A stretch of DNA of 64,000 nt, taken from positions 36,183 through 100,182 of the forward strand of contig PAWM01000017.1 in the NCBI GenBank assembly GCA_002714185.1. The letters run 5' to 3'. The notes beneath the pieces were generated by a model. That model was not told the DNA's origin, did no database searches, and was given only the letters and a program-made list of their open reading frames with translations. Source of the DNA: Flavobacteriales bacterium. GTDB lineage: Bacteria; Bacteroidota; Bacteroidia; Flavobacteriales; TMED113. Shown here one piece after another: positions 28,189-37,432 of the stretch. Every line of letters starts with the position of its first letter. Positions within the stretch are counted from its first letter, which is position 1. Position numbers and translations under genes: made by a program.

Positions 28189-28797
28189 TTGAAAAAAAAA
28201 AATACTCATAAACCTATTAAAGTTGGACTAACAGGCGGAATTGGTTCAGGAAAAACTACTGTCTCAAATATTTTAAAAACCGTCGGCATTCCAGTGTTTA
28301 ATTCAGATGATGAAAGTAAAAATCTACTTAAAGTAAATCCGAAAATTATTAATGATGTAAAAAATTTATTTGGAAAATCTATCATTCAAGAAGAAGAAGA
28401 TATAGATTTAAAAAAACTAGGGAATATTGTATTTTCAAATAAGTCGAAACTAAATCAGTTAAGTAATATTCTCCATCCAGAAGTATTAATAAAATTCAAA
28501 CAATGGATGTTGACACAAAATACTACATACATAATTAAAGAATCTGCAATATTATTTGAAACTAAAACATATAAAGAATTAGACAAGATTATAATAGTAA
28601 CCGCACCTTTAGCTTTAAGAATAGATAGAATTAAAAAAAGAGACCATAGAGACATCAAGCAGATAAAATCAATTATAAATAATCAACTAAACTTAAACAC
28701 ACAATTAGACAAAGCAGATTACATAATTAACAATGATGAAAAATCACTACTAATTCCAAAAGTAATTGATTTACATATGAGATTATCGAGGTTGTGA
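28189..28797 (+). CDS. coaE: Dephospho-CoA kinase
   Basis: A 202-residue P-loop kinase for the last step of coenzyme A synthesis (3'-phosphorylation of dephospho-CoA). Walker A is GLTGGIGSGKTT (about residues 13-24); FNSDDESK, LHPEV and the IVTAPLALRIDRIKKRD lid segment match CoaE. The only start available before the P-loop is TTG at 28189. CoaD, which catalyses the preceding step, is encoded at 60574. The last 15 bases overlap the convergent gene at 28783. Confidence 0.94.
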   Translation: MKKKNTHKPIKVGLTGGIGSGKTTVSNILKTVGIPVFNSDDESKNLLKVNPKIINDVKNLFGKSIIQEEEDIDLKKLGNIVFSNKSKLNQLSNILHPEVLIKFKQWMLTQNTTYIIKESAILFETKTYKELDKIIIVTAPLALRIDRIKKRDHRDIKQIKSIINNQLNLNTQLDKADYIINNDEKSLLIPKVIDLHMRLSRL

Positions 28798-29298
28798 AAT
28801 GTAACTAATTTCCTGTTTTAATATTTTTTGTGCTCTCTTTATAATCAATGTATTTTCATTTGAATGCTTCAGCAATTTTTTTACTAAATCATCTGTACTA
28901 TTATTATCAACAGAGTTAGCACAATTTGATATACAATTAATCATTTTATTCTTAACCAATTCTAAAATCTTCCACAAACCATCAGACACATAAATTTGTT
29001 GAGATATATTATATTCATACTCACTTACAATATTTTTAATCAAAATTGAAGGGATTTTTTCAATTTTTTCATTATGTAATTCAAGCCTATTAATCATTCC
29101 TACTGGTTCTATTCTTTCTAAAAAAAGAGTTAATCTTTCATAAGCTCTCAACTTTATCTCAATTTCATTTTGAGTTAATTCACTAGAAATATTTTGGCTT
29201 ACATCCAAATCACGATTCCTTCTTAAGTAAAAGAAGACAAAACTTAATATTGTGATAAAGACAGCAAAATAAAGTATATTTTCAAGAAAAAAATCCAT
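28783..29298 (-). CDS. Conserved membrane-anchored protein of unknown function (DUF7935-like)
   Basis: A 171-residue protein with one N-terminal membrane helix (about residues 6-25) followed by a short linker and a helical domain. LRAYERLTLFLERIEP and YEYNISQQIYVSD are the most conserved-looking stretches and resemble a Bacteroidota family of membrane-anchored hypothetical proteins found next to coaE. I know of no function. It is transcribed toward coaE, with overlapping 3' ends. Confidence 0.75.
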   Translation of the reverse strand: MDFFLENILYFAVFITILSFVFFYLRRNRDLDVSQNISSELTQNEIEIKLRAYERLTLFLERIEPVGMINRLELHNEKIEKIPSILIKNIVSEYEYNISQQIYVSDGLWKILELVKNKMINCISNCANSVDNNSTDDLVKKLLKHSNENTLIIKRAQKILKQEISYISQPR

Positions 29299-29379
29299 AT
29301 CAAATAATTAATAAGCTAATATCGTTATTTTTAATATGAAAAAAATTAATTTCATAGTTATAATTATTTAAAAGTAGAT

Positions 29380-30570
29380 ATGCAATTATCAAAAAAAATT
29401 CAACAACTCCAAGAATCTGCAACCCTTGCAATGGCAAGAAAGAGTAGAGAATTACAAAAAAAAGGTAATAAAATTATTAATTTAAGCTTAGGTGAACCTG
29501 ATTTCAATACACCAAATTTTATCAAAAATGCTGCAAAAAAAGCTATTGATAATAACTTTTCAAAATATACTCCAGTAGCTGGATATCATGATCTTTTGGA
29601 AGTGATTTCAATGAAATTCAAAAGAGATAATAAATTAATTTATAATCCTAATCAAATCATCTGTTCTACTGGAGCAAAACAAAGTATAGCACAATTATTA
29701 ATGGTACTTCTAAATAAGAATGATGAAGTAATACTACCATCACCTTATTGGGTTAGTTATTCTCAAATGATACAATTAGCTGGAGGTAAGGCTAAAGTTA
29801 TTAAAACAAATATAAAAGACAACTTTAAAATCACCCCAGATTGCTTAAAAAAAGCAATTACTAAAAAGACAAAAGCATTTCTTTTTAGTTCTCCATGCAA
29901 TCCAACTGGATCAGTTTACAGCAAAAAAGAACTTATAGATTTAGCAAGTATATTTAAAAAACATAAAAATATCATTATTATTTCTGATGAAATATATGAG
30001 CATATCAATTTCGCAAAACATCATTTTAGTATTGGAAGAATTGATGGATTACAGAACCAAGTGGTAACAATTAATGGTTTATCTAAAGGATATGCTATGA
30101 CAGGTTGGAGATTTGGATATTTAGGTGCTCCAAAAGAAATTGCTCAAGCTTGTGTCAAAATGCAAGGTCAAATTACATCAGCCACTTGCTCAATAACTCA
30201 ACGAGCAGCAATTACAGCATTAAAATCAGACCCTAGTTGTACTTATGATATGAGAAATAAATTTAAAACAAGAAGGGATCTCATGATTCAATTATTATCC
30301 GAAATTCAGGACATAAATATCAATACACCAGAGGGAGCATTTTATATATTTCCTGACATTTCTAATTACATAGGAAAAAAATATAATCAATATAGCATTA
30401 ATTCGAGCGATGACTTAGCTATGTACTTATTAGAATATGCAGGAGTTTCCACTGTTTCTGGAACTGCATTTGGAGCTAAAAACTATATAAGAATATCATA
30501 TGCAGCAGCTGAAAAAGAATTAATTAGTGCATGTAAGCTTATTAAAAAATACTTACACCAATTAAAATAA
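29380..30570 (+). CDS. Class I pyridoxal-phosphate aminotransferase (aspartate aminotransferase type)
   Basis: A 396-residue fold-type I PLP enzyme. Features: LSLGEPDFNTP at the N terminus, STGAKQSIAQ (phosphate-binding loop), SPYWVSYSQM, SSPCNPTGSVY with the cofactor-ring Asn, ISDEIYEHI (Asp on the pyridine nitrogen), NGLSKGYAMTGWRFGY with the Schiff-base Lys, and the substrate Arg in YIRISYA. Subgroup I-gamma aspartate or prephenate aminotransferases look like this; the exact substrate is not certain. It is followed at 1 base by porT. Confidence 0.93.
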   Translation: MQLSKKIQQLQESATLAMARKSRELQKKGNKIINLSLGEPDFNTPNFIKNAAKKAIDNNFSKYTPVAGYHDLLEVISMKFKRDNKLIYNPNQIICSTGAKQSIAQLLMVLLNKNDEVILPSPYWVSYSQMIQLAGGKAKVIKTNIKDNFKITPDCLKKAITKKTKAFLFSSPCNPTGSVYSKKELIDLASIFKKHKNIIIISDEIYEHINFAKHHFSIGRIDGLQNQVVTINGLSKGYAMTGWRFGYLGAPKEIAQACVKMQGQITSATCSITQRAAITALKSDPSCTYDMRNKFKTRRDLMIQLLSEIQDININTPEGAFYIFPDISNYIGKKYNQYSINSSDDLAMYLLEYAGVSTVSGTAFGAKNYIRISYAAAEKELISACKLIKKYLHQLK

Positions 30571-30571
30571 T

Positions 30572-31264
30572 ATGAAAAGAAAAATTCAATTTTTTATAAT
30601 TTGCATATTTATTACAAATCTATGTTTTGGTCAAGAAGAATTACCACTAAATAACCCATTATATGACAATCAAATCTATCACTTTGGATTTACAATTGGT
30701 GTAAGTAATTCAAAATTTCAAATAAATTATAATAGTGATTTTATCACACAAAATGATTTTGACCAAATTCTCTCTAAACATTCCCCAGGATTTAATGTGG
30801 GCATCATCATGGACTTAAAAATCGGAAAAAATACTAACTTAAGACTGACGCCTTCATTTAATTTTACTGATCAAAAATTATATTTCACTCAAAATTATAT
30901 ACAAACAGTTAAGCCGGAAAACAATACTGGAATTTCTAATTTTGAATTACCACTATATTTAAAATATAGATCTGATAGAATTAATAACGGAAGAGCTTAT
31001 CTATTATTAGGTGGTAATTTTATGCTTGATATGAGTGCTACAGAAACTCTATCTCTTGCACAAGAAATTGAATTTTATAAAACAAACTATTCGATTGATA
31101 TTGGATTTGGTATAGATGTATATTTTGCATTCTTTAAACTATCACCAGAAATCAAATATTCTTACGGCCTAAAGAATATGTTAAAAGACCAAAATAATGA
31201 ATATAATAATTTAATTAGCAACCTAGCTACAAGAGCAATTCTTATTTCATTAACATTTGAGTAG
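30572..31264 (+). CDS. porT: Type IX secretion system outer membrane protein PorT
   Basis: A 230-residue exported beta-barrel with signal peptide (ending CFGQ) and alternating hydrophobic strands through to a C-terminal aromatic-ending strand (AILISLTFE). FHFG-like YHFGFTIGVSNSKFQI, LPLYLKYRS and LSPEIKYSYGLKNML match PorT/SprT, an outer membrane protein needed for T9SS function. It is placed 1 base after the aminotransferase gene. With the Plug protein at 2795 it shows that T9SS components are scattered, as usual for this system. The overall fold could also be a general OmpA-like small barrel, but length and motif pattern favour PorT. Confidence 0.85.
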   Translation: MKRKIQFFIICIFITNLCFGQEELPLNNPLYDNQIYHFGFTIGVSNSKFQINYNSDFITQNDFDQILSKHSPGFNVGIIMDLKIGKNTNLRLTPSFNFTDQKLYFTQNYIQTVKPENNTGISNFELPLYLKYRSDRINNGRAYLLLGGNFMLDMSATETLSLAQEIEFYKTNYSIDIGFGIDVYFAFFKLSPEIKYSYGLKNMLKDQNNEYNNLISNLATRAILISLTFE

Positions 31265-31268
31265 GGGG

Positions 31269-32090
31269 TTACCTGTGTGGATTAATTGCAAAACCAACAG
31301 AAATATTAAAAAATGGTGAAACTAAAGGATATACTGGCATATTTACAAAATTTCCAAGAGCATCAACAATATCTTCATTAATATCAATTTCACCAGTAGA
31401 TGATTCAGGATCATTGAAAGTCCAAGATCCTATGTGTGCTTTATCAAATTTATTTAAATTTAAAAAAATACCAGCATCTAATTTTAATCTTAGTCTTCTA
31501 GCAGTTCTCATATCAAAGGTTCTCCACATAAACTCAGTTAAAAAAGGAATACCATCCCAAGCATAACTAAGATTAAATGTTAGACCACTATAATTCCTGT
31601 TGTTTAATTGCTCCACTAAAGAATCTTCAGTATCCATAAAATATGTCTTAAATCCTATTTCTAAGGACTTTCTTAACATAACATATCTAAATTTCGGCAT
31701 AATTGTTTGAACAAATCTGTCAAATGGATTGTTATAAGTACCTTGATTAACTTTATTCCTTTTTCCAGGGTTAAGAGAAACACCAAACTTTGCATTAACA
31801 TCTTGATCAAAATCCATACCACCCATAAAATAAAATCTTTCTACTTGAGTTCCATATTTTCTACCATAGAAATTAATTTTTATAGCCCAAGAAGGTTGAG
31901 AACCATAAAATATTTCAAAAGGAGCTCTGTCTTTACCTAAGAACGTGCCTCTTTTTTGCTTGTGACCTGGATCCAAAAGACTTAGATATAGGCCTGAATT
32001 TGTCTCATTATTTGTATTATCACTTTCGTTGTTTGCATTAATAGAAAAAGCAAAAAAGAAAGCAAATATTGATACTATAATATGTTTCAT
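31269..32090 (-). CDS. Exported protein of unknown function, likely outer-membrane or periplasmic
   Basis: A 273-residue protein with a signal peptide (MKHIIVSIFAFFFAFSINAN) and an Asn/Thr-rich linker, then a body rich in alternating polar and aromatic residues (FDRFVQTIMPKFRYVMLRK, LTFNLSYAWDGIPFLTEFMW, LRLKLDAGIFLNLN, FNISVGFAINPHR). The pattern and terminal strand suggest an outer membrane beta-barrel. I do not recognise a family. It stands alone, convergent with porT (gap of 4 bases). The neighbour relation does not reveal a role. Confidence 0.75.
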   Translation of the reverse strand: MKHIIVSIFAFFFAFSINANNESDNTNNETNSGLYLSLLDPGHKQKRGTFLGKDRAPFEIFYGSQPSWAIKINFYGRKYGTQVERFYFMGGMDFDQDVNAKFGVSLNPGKRNKVNQGTYNNPFDRFVQTIMPKFRYVMLRKSLEIGFKTYFMDTEDSLVEQLNNRNYSGLTFNLSYAWDGIPFLTEFMWRTFDMRTARRLRLKLDAGIFLNLNKFDKAHIGSWTFNDPESSTGEIDINEDIVDALGNFVNMPVYPLVSPFFNISVGFAINPHR

Positions 32091-32154
32091 TATACATTGA
32101 AATTAATTATTAATATAAGCTAATTTAAAGAAAAAAAAATATAAATAATCATCA

Positions 32155-32889
32155 TTATCTAAATTCAGATAAAATAATTCCAAAAGATACCGCTACATTT
32201 AATGAATCTATTTGTTTATTTTTTGTAGGAATTAAAATTTCTTTATCTAATAATTTTTTAATTTCTAGACTTATACCATGTGATTCATTACCAAAAATAA
32301 TAGCATAATTATTTTTTATTTTTAACTTATATATACTCTCACCTAAAAGAGTAGCACCACAACATATAATTCCTTGTTGTTTCATTTTCTTGATAAGTAT
32401 TTTTAAATCAATAATATGTATTGAGACTCTTGACAAAGAACCCATTGTAGATTGTACAACTTTTGGATTATAAACATCTACACATTCTTTTGATAAATAT
32501 AAAGACTGAAGTCCAAACCAGTCGGCAGTTCTAATCATTGAACCCATATTGCCGGGGTCAGAAATAGAATCCAATAACACAATCTGCTCATGATGAACAA
32601 ATTGATCTATATCAAAATGTGTTTTTTTTCTATAAACAACTGCTAACACATTGGAAGGATTTTTTAAATAACTAATTCGTTTTAATTCGGCTTTAGTAAT
32701 GAATGTGACATTCTCATTTTGATTATATGTAAAACCTTTGTCTGTTGAAAAAATGGAATGTATTTTATAGTCAGAATTAATAAATTCATCTACAAGATGT
32801 GGTCCTTCAACTACAAAACAATTGTATTTTAATCTATATTTACTATATCTTAAAGATGATATAAACTTGATATTTTGCTTAGATAGCAT
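32155..32889 (-). CDS. TrmH/SpoU-family RNA 2'-O-methyltransferase
   Basis: A 244-residue SPOUT-fold methyltransferase. An N-terminal substrate-binding domain (FVVEGPHLVDEF) is followed by the knotted catalytic domain with motif 1 LLDSISDPGNMGSMIRTADWFG, motif 2 IIFGNESHGIS and motif 3 IPTKNKQIDSLNVAVSFGI. Members methylate a ribose 2'-OH in rRNA or tRNA using SAM; the exact target is not evident. It is divergent from tamL with only 38 bases between starts, a space that must hold both promoters. Confidence 0.92.
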   Translation of the reverse strand: MLSKQNIKFISSLRYSKYRLKYNCFVVEGPHLVDEFINSDYKIHSIFSTDKGFTYNQNENVTFITKAELKRISYLKNPSNVLAVVYRKKTHFDIDQFVHHEQIVLLDSISDPGNMGSMIRTADWFGLQSLYLSKECVDVYNPKVVQSTMGSLSRVSIHIIDLKILIKKMKQQGIICCGATLLGESIYKLKIKNNYAIIFGNESHGISLEIKKLLDKEILIPTKNKQIDSLNVAVSFGIILSEFR

Positions 32890-32927
32890 ATTAAAAGAAT
32901 AATTTAGTACAAAATAAAATAATTACA

Positions 32928-35177
32928 TTGTTTAAAAAAATTACATCAATTATAATTATCACATTATGTGTTTCTTGTTATAACACTAAACATATTGCGT
33001 CAGAAGATTTTCTTCTTGCAAAGAATACAATTATAATTAATGGTTACAAAAGTAATAGGATTGATGGAATTTCTAACAAAGAAATTCATAATATCATTAA
33101 ACAAAGTCCAAACAAAAAAATAATTGGATTAATTCCATTTCATATATGGCTATACAATTTAAGTAATCCCGAAAAGAATAATTGGATTAATTCATACTTA
33201 AGGAAAATTGGGGAAAAACCTGTGATTCTTAATCAAGAATTATTACAAAAAAGTATAACCCAAATCAAATCACATTTTGAAAACAACGGGTACTTCAACT
33301 CAAATGTTACTCATACTATCAATTTACATAAAAAGAAAGCTTATATAGATTATAAGATTTCCACTGGGGAATCATATATAATAAACAAAATAAAATATCC
33401 GTCTGTAGACGATTATGATATTGATAAACTGATTGAACTCAGTATTAAAAAAAGTGAAATTAAGAAAGGAGATGTATTCACATACAATGACTTAAATAAA
33501 GAACGCTTTATTATTGAAAAAGTATTTCAAGACAATGGATACTATAAATTCACGAAAGATCTAATTTACATTCAAGCTGATAGCACAGAAAATAAATTAG
33601 TTAATATTATTTTTGACTTTAAGGATGTTAAAACTGATTCTATTAATTATATCAAATTTGATATTAATAATATATTTATTCATTTAGATAATAATGCACA
33701 CTTTACAGACACAATAAAATATAACAATTATTATTTTATTAAACCTAGAAATGAAAACTTCAAATTAAAACTAAATGTAATTGAAGAATTAATTAAAATT
33801 CAACCAAACAATCAATATTCTGAAAAAGATGTAGAAACAACATATAATAACTTGTCTAATTTAGCTTTTTTTAAAAAAATTGAGATTGAATTCATTGAAA
33901 ATCCTTTAACAAACCAATTAAATTGCAATATTAACATAGAAGATCCTATTAAAATGTATTATTCAATTGAAACTGAGGTAAAAAGATCAGCCGACGAAGG
34001 AAATATAGGTGTATCAAGCTACTTGCAGTTTGGTAATAATAATCTTTTAAAAGGTGCAGAGAATCTAAATAGTAAAATAAAAATTTCATTAAGTAACAGA
34101 CAAGCAGGTTCTGAAAACTCAGATATTTTATTTAACACTAAAGAAATATCATATGAGCTAGGAATTAGAAAACCTAAACTTATTTTACCTAAAAAACTAG
34201 ATAAGTGGTTAGTAAATAGTTTTCAAATGAATACTCAGTTTGTTATCTCTGCTACAAAACGAGAACGCCCCGATTTTTCTAGCCAAACAATTACACAAAA
34301 ACTAGGCTACAGTTGGAAAAATGCAAATAATAAACATCATCAATTTAATTTAATTGAATTAAGTTTTTCGGATATTGAAGAAAATGAATTTATTAATAAT
34401 TTAATTTTAAATAATATTTATTTACAAGAACAATTTGAAGATAAATTTATACCTGCCATCAACTACATCTATACTTTTAATAATCAAAAAATATATAAAA
34501 TTACTAACTACACATATTTTAAAAGTAAAATAGAAACTAGCGGTAATTTTTTTCAAATTCTGGGACAAACTGGTAAACTAGAAACTAATGAAAATGATGA
34601 CTTTATGGTTTTTAATAATCCATTTTCTCAATATGCTAAAATAGATTTTGATTTCAGAAGATATTTAATGTTTTCAAAATATAACACATTTGTATTTAGG
34701 AGTTTTTTAGGAATTGCATATGCATATGGTAACTCAGAAAAAATACCTATTCAAAAACAATTTTTCTCAGGGGGTGTAAATAGCATCAGAGCATGGGAAG
34801 CATTTAATTTAGGCCCTGGGACATCATCCCATACAAATAATAATTATGCAACTGGTGACTTAAAATTAGAATTTAATTTAGAATACCGTTTTGATTTTAT
34901 TAATTCACTAAAATCTGCTTTATTTATTGACGGTGGAAATATTTGGCTTCTAAAGGAAAATAATCAAAGTGGAAGTACATTTAAATTAAATAAATTTTAT
35001 CATGACATAGCCTTAGGAGCTGGAATTGGCTTTAGATACGATTTTGACTTTTTTGTTATAAGATTAGACTTGGCTAGTATCATTCGAGATCCAAGTCAAA
35101 ATAAAGGGGAAAGATGGGTGAATAATATATTTAATAGAAAATATCGATATAATTTAGCCATAGGTTATCCATTTTAA
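32928..35177 (+). CDS. tamL: TamA/BamA-like outer membrane lipoprotein (TamL type)
   Basis: A 749-residue Omp85-family protein. The N terminus ends in CVSC with Cys17 as the probable acylation site, which is characteristic of TamL, the lipidated TamA of Bacteroidota. Periplasmic POTRA-like modules fill about residues 60-335 (for example KPVILNQELLQKSITQIKSHFENNGYFNS), and the 16-strand barrel follows, with the conserved FSGGVNSIRAWE (lid-lock type motif) and terminal YRYNLAIGYPF. TamL with TamB is involved in outer-membrane assembly or lipid transport. Starts at TTG 32928. A tamB gene is not in the window. Confidence 0.9.
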   Translation: MFKKITSIIIITLCVSCYNTKHIASEDFLLAKNTIIINGYKSNRIDGISNKEIHNIIKQSPNKKIIGLIPFHIWLYNLSNPEKNNWINSYLRKIGEKPVILNQELLQKSITQIKSHFENNGYFNSNVTHTINLHKKKAYIDYKISTGESYIINKIKYPSVDDYDIDKLIELSIKKSEIKKGDVFTYNDLNKERFIIEKVFQDNGYYKFTKDLIYIQADSTENKLVNIIFDFKDVKTDSINYIKFDINNIFIHLDNNAHFTDTIKYNNYYFIKPRNENFKLKLNVIEELIKIQPNNQYSEKDVETTYNNLSNLAFFKKIEIEFIENPLTNQLNCNINIEDPIKMYYSIETEVKRSADEGNIGVSSYLQFGNNNLLKGAENLNSKIKISLSNRQAGSENSDILFNTKEISYELGIRKPKLILPKKLDKWLVNSFQMNTQFVISATKRERPDFSSQTITQKLGYSWKNANNKHHQFNLIELSFSDIEENEFINNLILNNIYLQEQFEDKFIPAINYIYTFNNQKIYKITNYTYFKSKIETSGNFFQILGQTGKLETNENDDFMVFNNPFSQYAKIDFDFRRYLMFSKYNTFVFRSFLGIAYAYGNSEKIPIQKQFFSGGVNSIRAWEAFNLGPGTSSHTNNNYATGDLKLEFNLEYRFDFINSLKSALFIDGGNIWLLKENNQSGSTFKLNKFYHDIALGAGIGFRYDFDFFVIRLDLASIIRDPSQNKGERWVNNIFNRKYRYNLAIGYPF

Positions 35178-35194
35178 TTTAAATTTGAACTATT

Positions 35195-36187
35195 ATGAAA
35201 AATTTAAAAAATATTGCACAAGCAATGGTTTCACCAGGAAAAGGTATTCTAGCAGCTGACGAAAGCACACCTACTTGTACAAAAAGATTCACTGCACTTA
35301 AAATAGAAAGTACTGAATCTAGTAGAAATAGATATCGAAGTATGTTACTGAGTGCTAATAATCTAAATCAATACATTAGTGGAGTCATACTGTTTGATGA
35401 AACATTTTATCAAAATATGATTGACACCTCACAAACTATTCCCCAGTATTTAAAATCAAAAAATATTCTAACGGGAATTAAAGTTGACACAGGTGCAAAG
35501 TCACTCGCAAAACACCCGGGTGAAAAAATCACTGAAGGACTAGATAATCTTAGAGAAAGATTACAAAAATATCACATGGAAGGAGCTGACTTTGCAAAAT
35601 GGAGAGCTGTAATTACAATTAACAAAAATATTCCGTCTGATACATGTATGCATGCTAATGCACATGCACTAGCAAGATATGCTTCACTCTGTCAAGAAAA
35701 TAGTATTGTACCAATTGTTGAACCTGAGGTGTTAATGGAGGGTAATCATAATATTAATACATGCTATGAGGTTACTGATAAAATTCTGAAAATAGTCTTT
35801 CAAGAATTGAAATTATTAAAAGTTGACCTTGAAGCAATGGTTTTAAAACCAAATATGGTTTTATCTGGGTTAGAAAATAACGAAAAAATATCAGAGGATA
35901 CTGTTGCTAAAATGACTTATGATGTTCTTAATAAGAATGTACCTAAAGAGGTTCCAGGTATTGCTTTTTTATCTGGTGGGCAAAGTAGCGATTTAGCTAC
36001 TCAACGACTAAATAATTTAAATAAATTATATGGAAATGAAAAATCTTGGAATTTAACATTTTCGTATGGTAGAGGTTTACAACAAGATGCACTATTAAAT
36101 TGGGCAACTGGAAATACAAAAAAAGCACAAGAAGCACTCATCTATAGAGCAAAAATGAATCAGCATGCTTCACTTGGTAAGCTATAA
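35195..36187 (+). CDS. Class I fructose-bisphosphate aldolase
   Basis: A 330-residue class I (Schiff-base) aldolase that splits fructose 1,6-bisphosphate in glycolysis. GKGILAADESTPT at the N terminus, FAKWRAVI, IVEPEVLM, and the Schiff-base lysine in VLKPNMVLSG are diagnostic; FLSGGQSSDLATQ follows. No metal-binding site of class II enzymes is present. Class I enzymes of this length occur in many Flavobacteriales. It sits 11 bases before accD on the same strand. Confidence 0.95.
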   Translation: MKNLKNIAQAMVSPGKGILAADESTPTCTKRFTALKIESTESSRNRYRSMLLSANNLNQYISGVILFDETFYQNMIDTSQTIPQYLKSKNILTGIKVDTGAKSLAKHPGEKITEGLDNLRERLQKYHMEGADFAKWRAVITINKNIPSDTCMHANAHALARYASLCQENSIVPIVEPEVLMEGNHNINTCYEVTDKILKIVFQELKLLKVDLEAMVLKPNMVLSGLENNEKISEDTVAKMTYDVLNKNVPKEVPGIAFLSGGQSSDLATQRLNNLNKLYGNEKSWNLTFSYGRGLQQDALLNWATGNTKKAQEALIYRAKMNQHASLGKL

Positions 36188-36198
36188 ATAGTTACAAA

Positions 36199-37044
36199 AT
36201 GGGTTGGTTCAAAAGAAAAAATCAAGGTATTTTTACAGATAGTAAATCTAAAAAAGATGTACCAAAGGGTCTTTGGTATAAATGTCCACAGTGTAAACAA
36301 TTAAGCCCAAAAAAAGAACATGAAAAAAATTTTTCTGTCTGTTCATACTGTGATTATCATTCAAGAATAAATAGTATTCAATACTTTTCTATATTATTTG
36401 ATGAAGGAAAATATAAAGAAACAAACAACAATCTTAAATCTTTAGATCCTCTTTTATTTATTGATACAAAAAAATATAGCGACCGATTAAAAGAAGCTGA
36501 AGAAGCCTCGATCTTCAACGAAGCAATTAGTACAGCTTACGGAAAAATGAATGGAAAGTTAATTGCAATTGCTGTTATGAACTTTGAATTTATTGGTGGT
36601 TCCATCAGTTCTGCCGTAGGTGAAAAAATATGTAGAATTATTAAGTTATCAATTAAGAAAAAAATACCATTACTAATTATTTCTAAATCTGGTGGAGCAC
36701 GGATGATGGAAGCTGCCTTTTCTCTCATGCAACTTGCAAAAACATCAGCACATTTAAGTTTACTAAGTAAGGAGAAAATTCCCTACATATCTCTTTTAAC
36801 TGATCCAACATTTGGTGGAGCAACTGCATCTTTTTCTATGTTAGGAGATATTAATATTGCTGAACCGAATGCTTTGATTGGGTTTGCTGGACCTAGAGTA
36901 GTTAAAGAGACAATAGGAAAAGACTTACCTGAGGGGTTTCAAAAGTCTGAATTTTTACTCGAAAAAGGTTTCTTAGATTTTATTGTTCATAGGAAAAATT
37001 TAAAAGAAAAAATTTCTGATTTTCTCAATATGGTATATTATTAG
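36199..37044 (+). CDS. accD: Acetyl-CoA carboxylase carboxyltransferase subunit beta
   Basis: A 281-residue subunit of the carboxyltransferase half of acetyl-CoA carboxylase, transferring carboxyl from biotin to acetyl-CoA for fatty acid synthesis. The N-terminal zinc ribbon is complete (CPQCKQ then CSYCDY), followed by the crotonase-like core: DTKKYSDRL, ISKSGGARMMEA, LLTDPTFGGATASFSMLGD and ALIGFAGPRVVKETIG. Length is normal. A biotin protein ligase for the partner BCCP is encoded at 62275. Confidence 0.96.
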   Translation: MGWFKRKNQGIFTDSKSKKDVPKGLWYKCPQCKQLSPKKEHEKNFSVCSYCDYHSRINSIQYFSILFDEGKYKETNNNLKSLDPLLFIDTKKYSDRLKEAEEASIFNEAISTAYGKMNGKLIAIAVMNFEFIGGSISSAVGEKICRIIKLSIKKKIPLLIISKSGGARMMEAAFSLMQLAKTSAHLSLLSKEKIPYISLLTDPTFGGATASFSMLGDINIAEPNALIGFAGPRVVKETIGKDLPEGFQKSEFLLEKGFLDFIVHRKNLKEKISDFLNMVYY

Positions 37045-37055
37045 AAAATAATCCA

Positions 37056-37083
37056 TTGTTTAGTAAAATAAATACTATATTTG
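37056..37083 (+). promoter_or_regulatory. Promoter for rpsO
   Basis: TTG at 37056-37058 (-33) and TATATTTG at 37076-37083 (-7) are separated by 17 bases, in agreement with the Bacteroidota primary sigma consensus. The rpsO ATG at 37114 is 30 bases after the -7 box. This marks the start of the rpsO-pnp-rpoD-rpe transcript. Confidence 0.75.
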
Positions 37084-37113
37084 CACCTCATTTAAATATT
37101 TTAAAAAAAATAT

Positions 37114-37383
37114 ATGTATTTAGATACTAAAAAAAAGAAAACAATTTTTAAAAAGTATGGTAAATCTGAAGCTGATACAGGTAATTCAGAAAGCCAAATT
37201 GCTATTTTCACAGAAAGGATAAATCATTTAACTCAGTATTTAACCGAAAATAAAAAAGATAACAACACAAAAAGATCTTTAGTATTGTTAGTGGGGAAAC
37301 GACGAAGAATGCTAGACTATTTAAAGAAGAAAGATATAGAAAGATATAGAAAAGTTATCAAATTGCTCAATTTAAGAAAATAA
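37114..37383 (+). CDS. rpsO: 30S ribosomal protein S15
   Basis: A full-length 89-residue S15, a primary 16S rRNA-binding protein of the small-subunit platform. GNSESQIAIFTERINHLTQYL, the KRSLVLLVGKRRRMLDYLKKKD segment and the C-terminal YRKVIKLLNLRK match the family. It has its own promoter and is followed after 49 bases by pnp, the near-universal rpsO-pnp pair. Confidence 0.98.
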   Translation: MYLDTKKKKTIFKKYGKSEADTGNSESQIAIFTERINHLTQYLTENKKDNNTKRSLVLLVGKRRRMLDYLKKKDIERYRKVIKLLNLRK

Positions 37384-37432
37384 CTTATCTGAGCAATAAC
37401 TACTTACTAACAATAAACCCTTATATAAAATA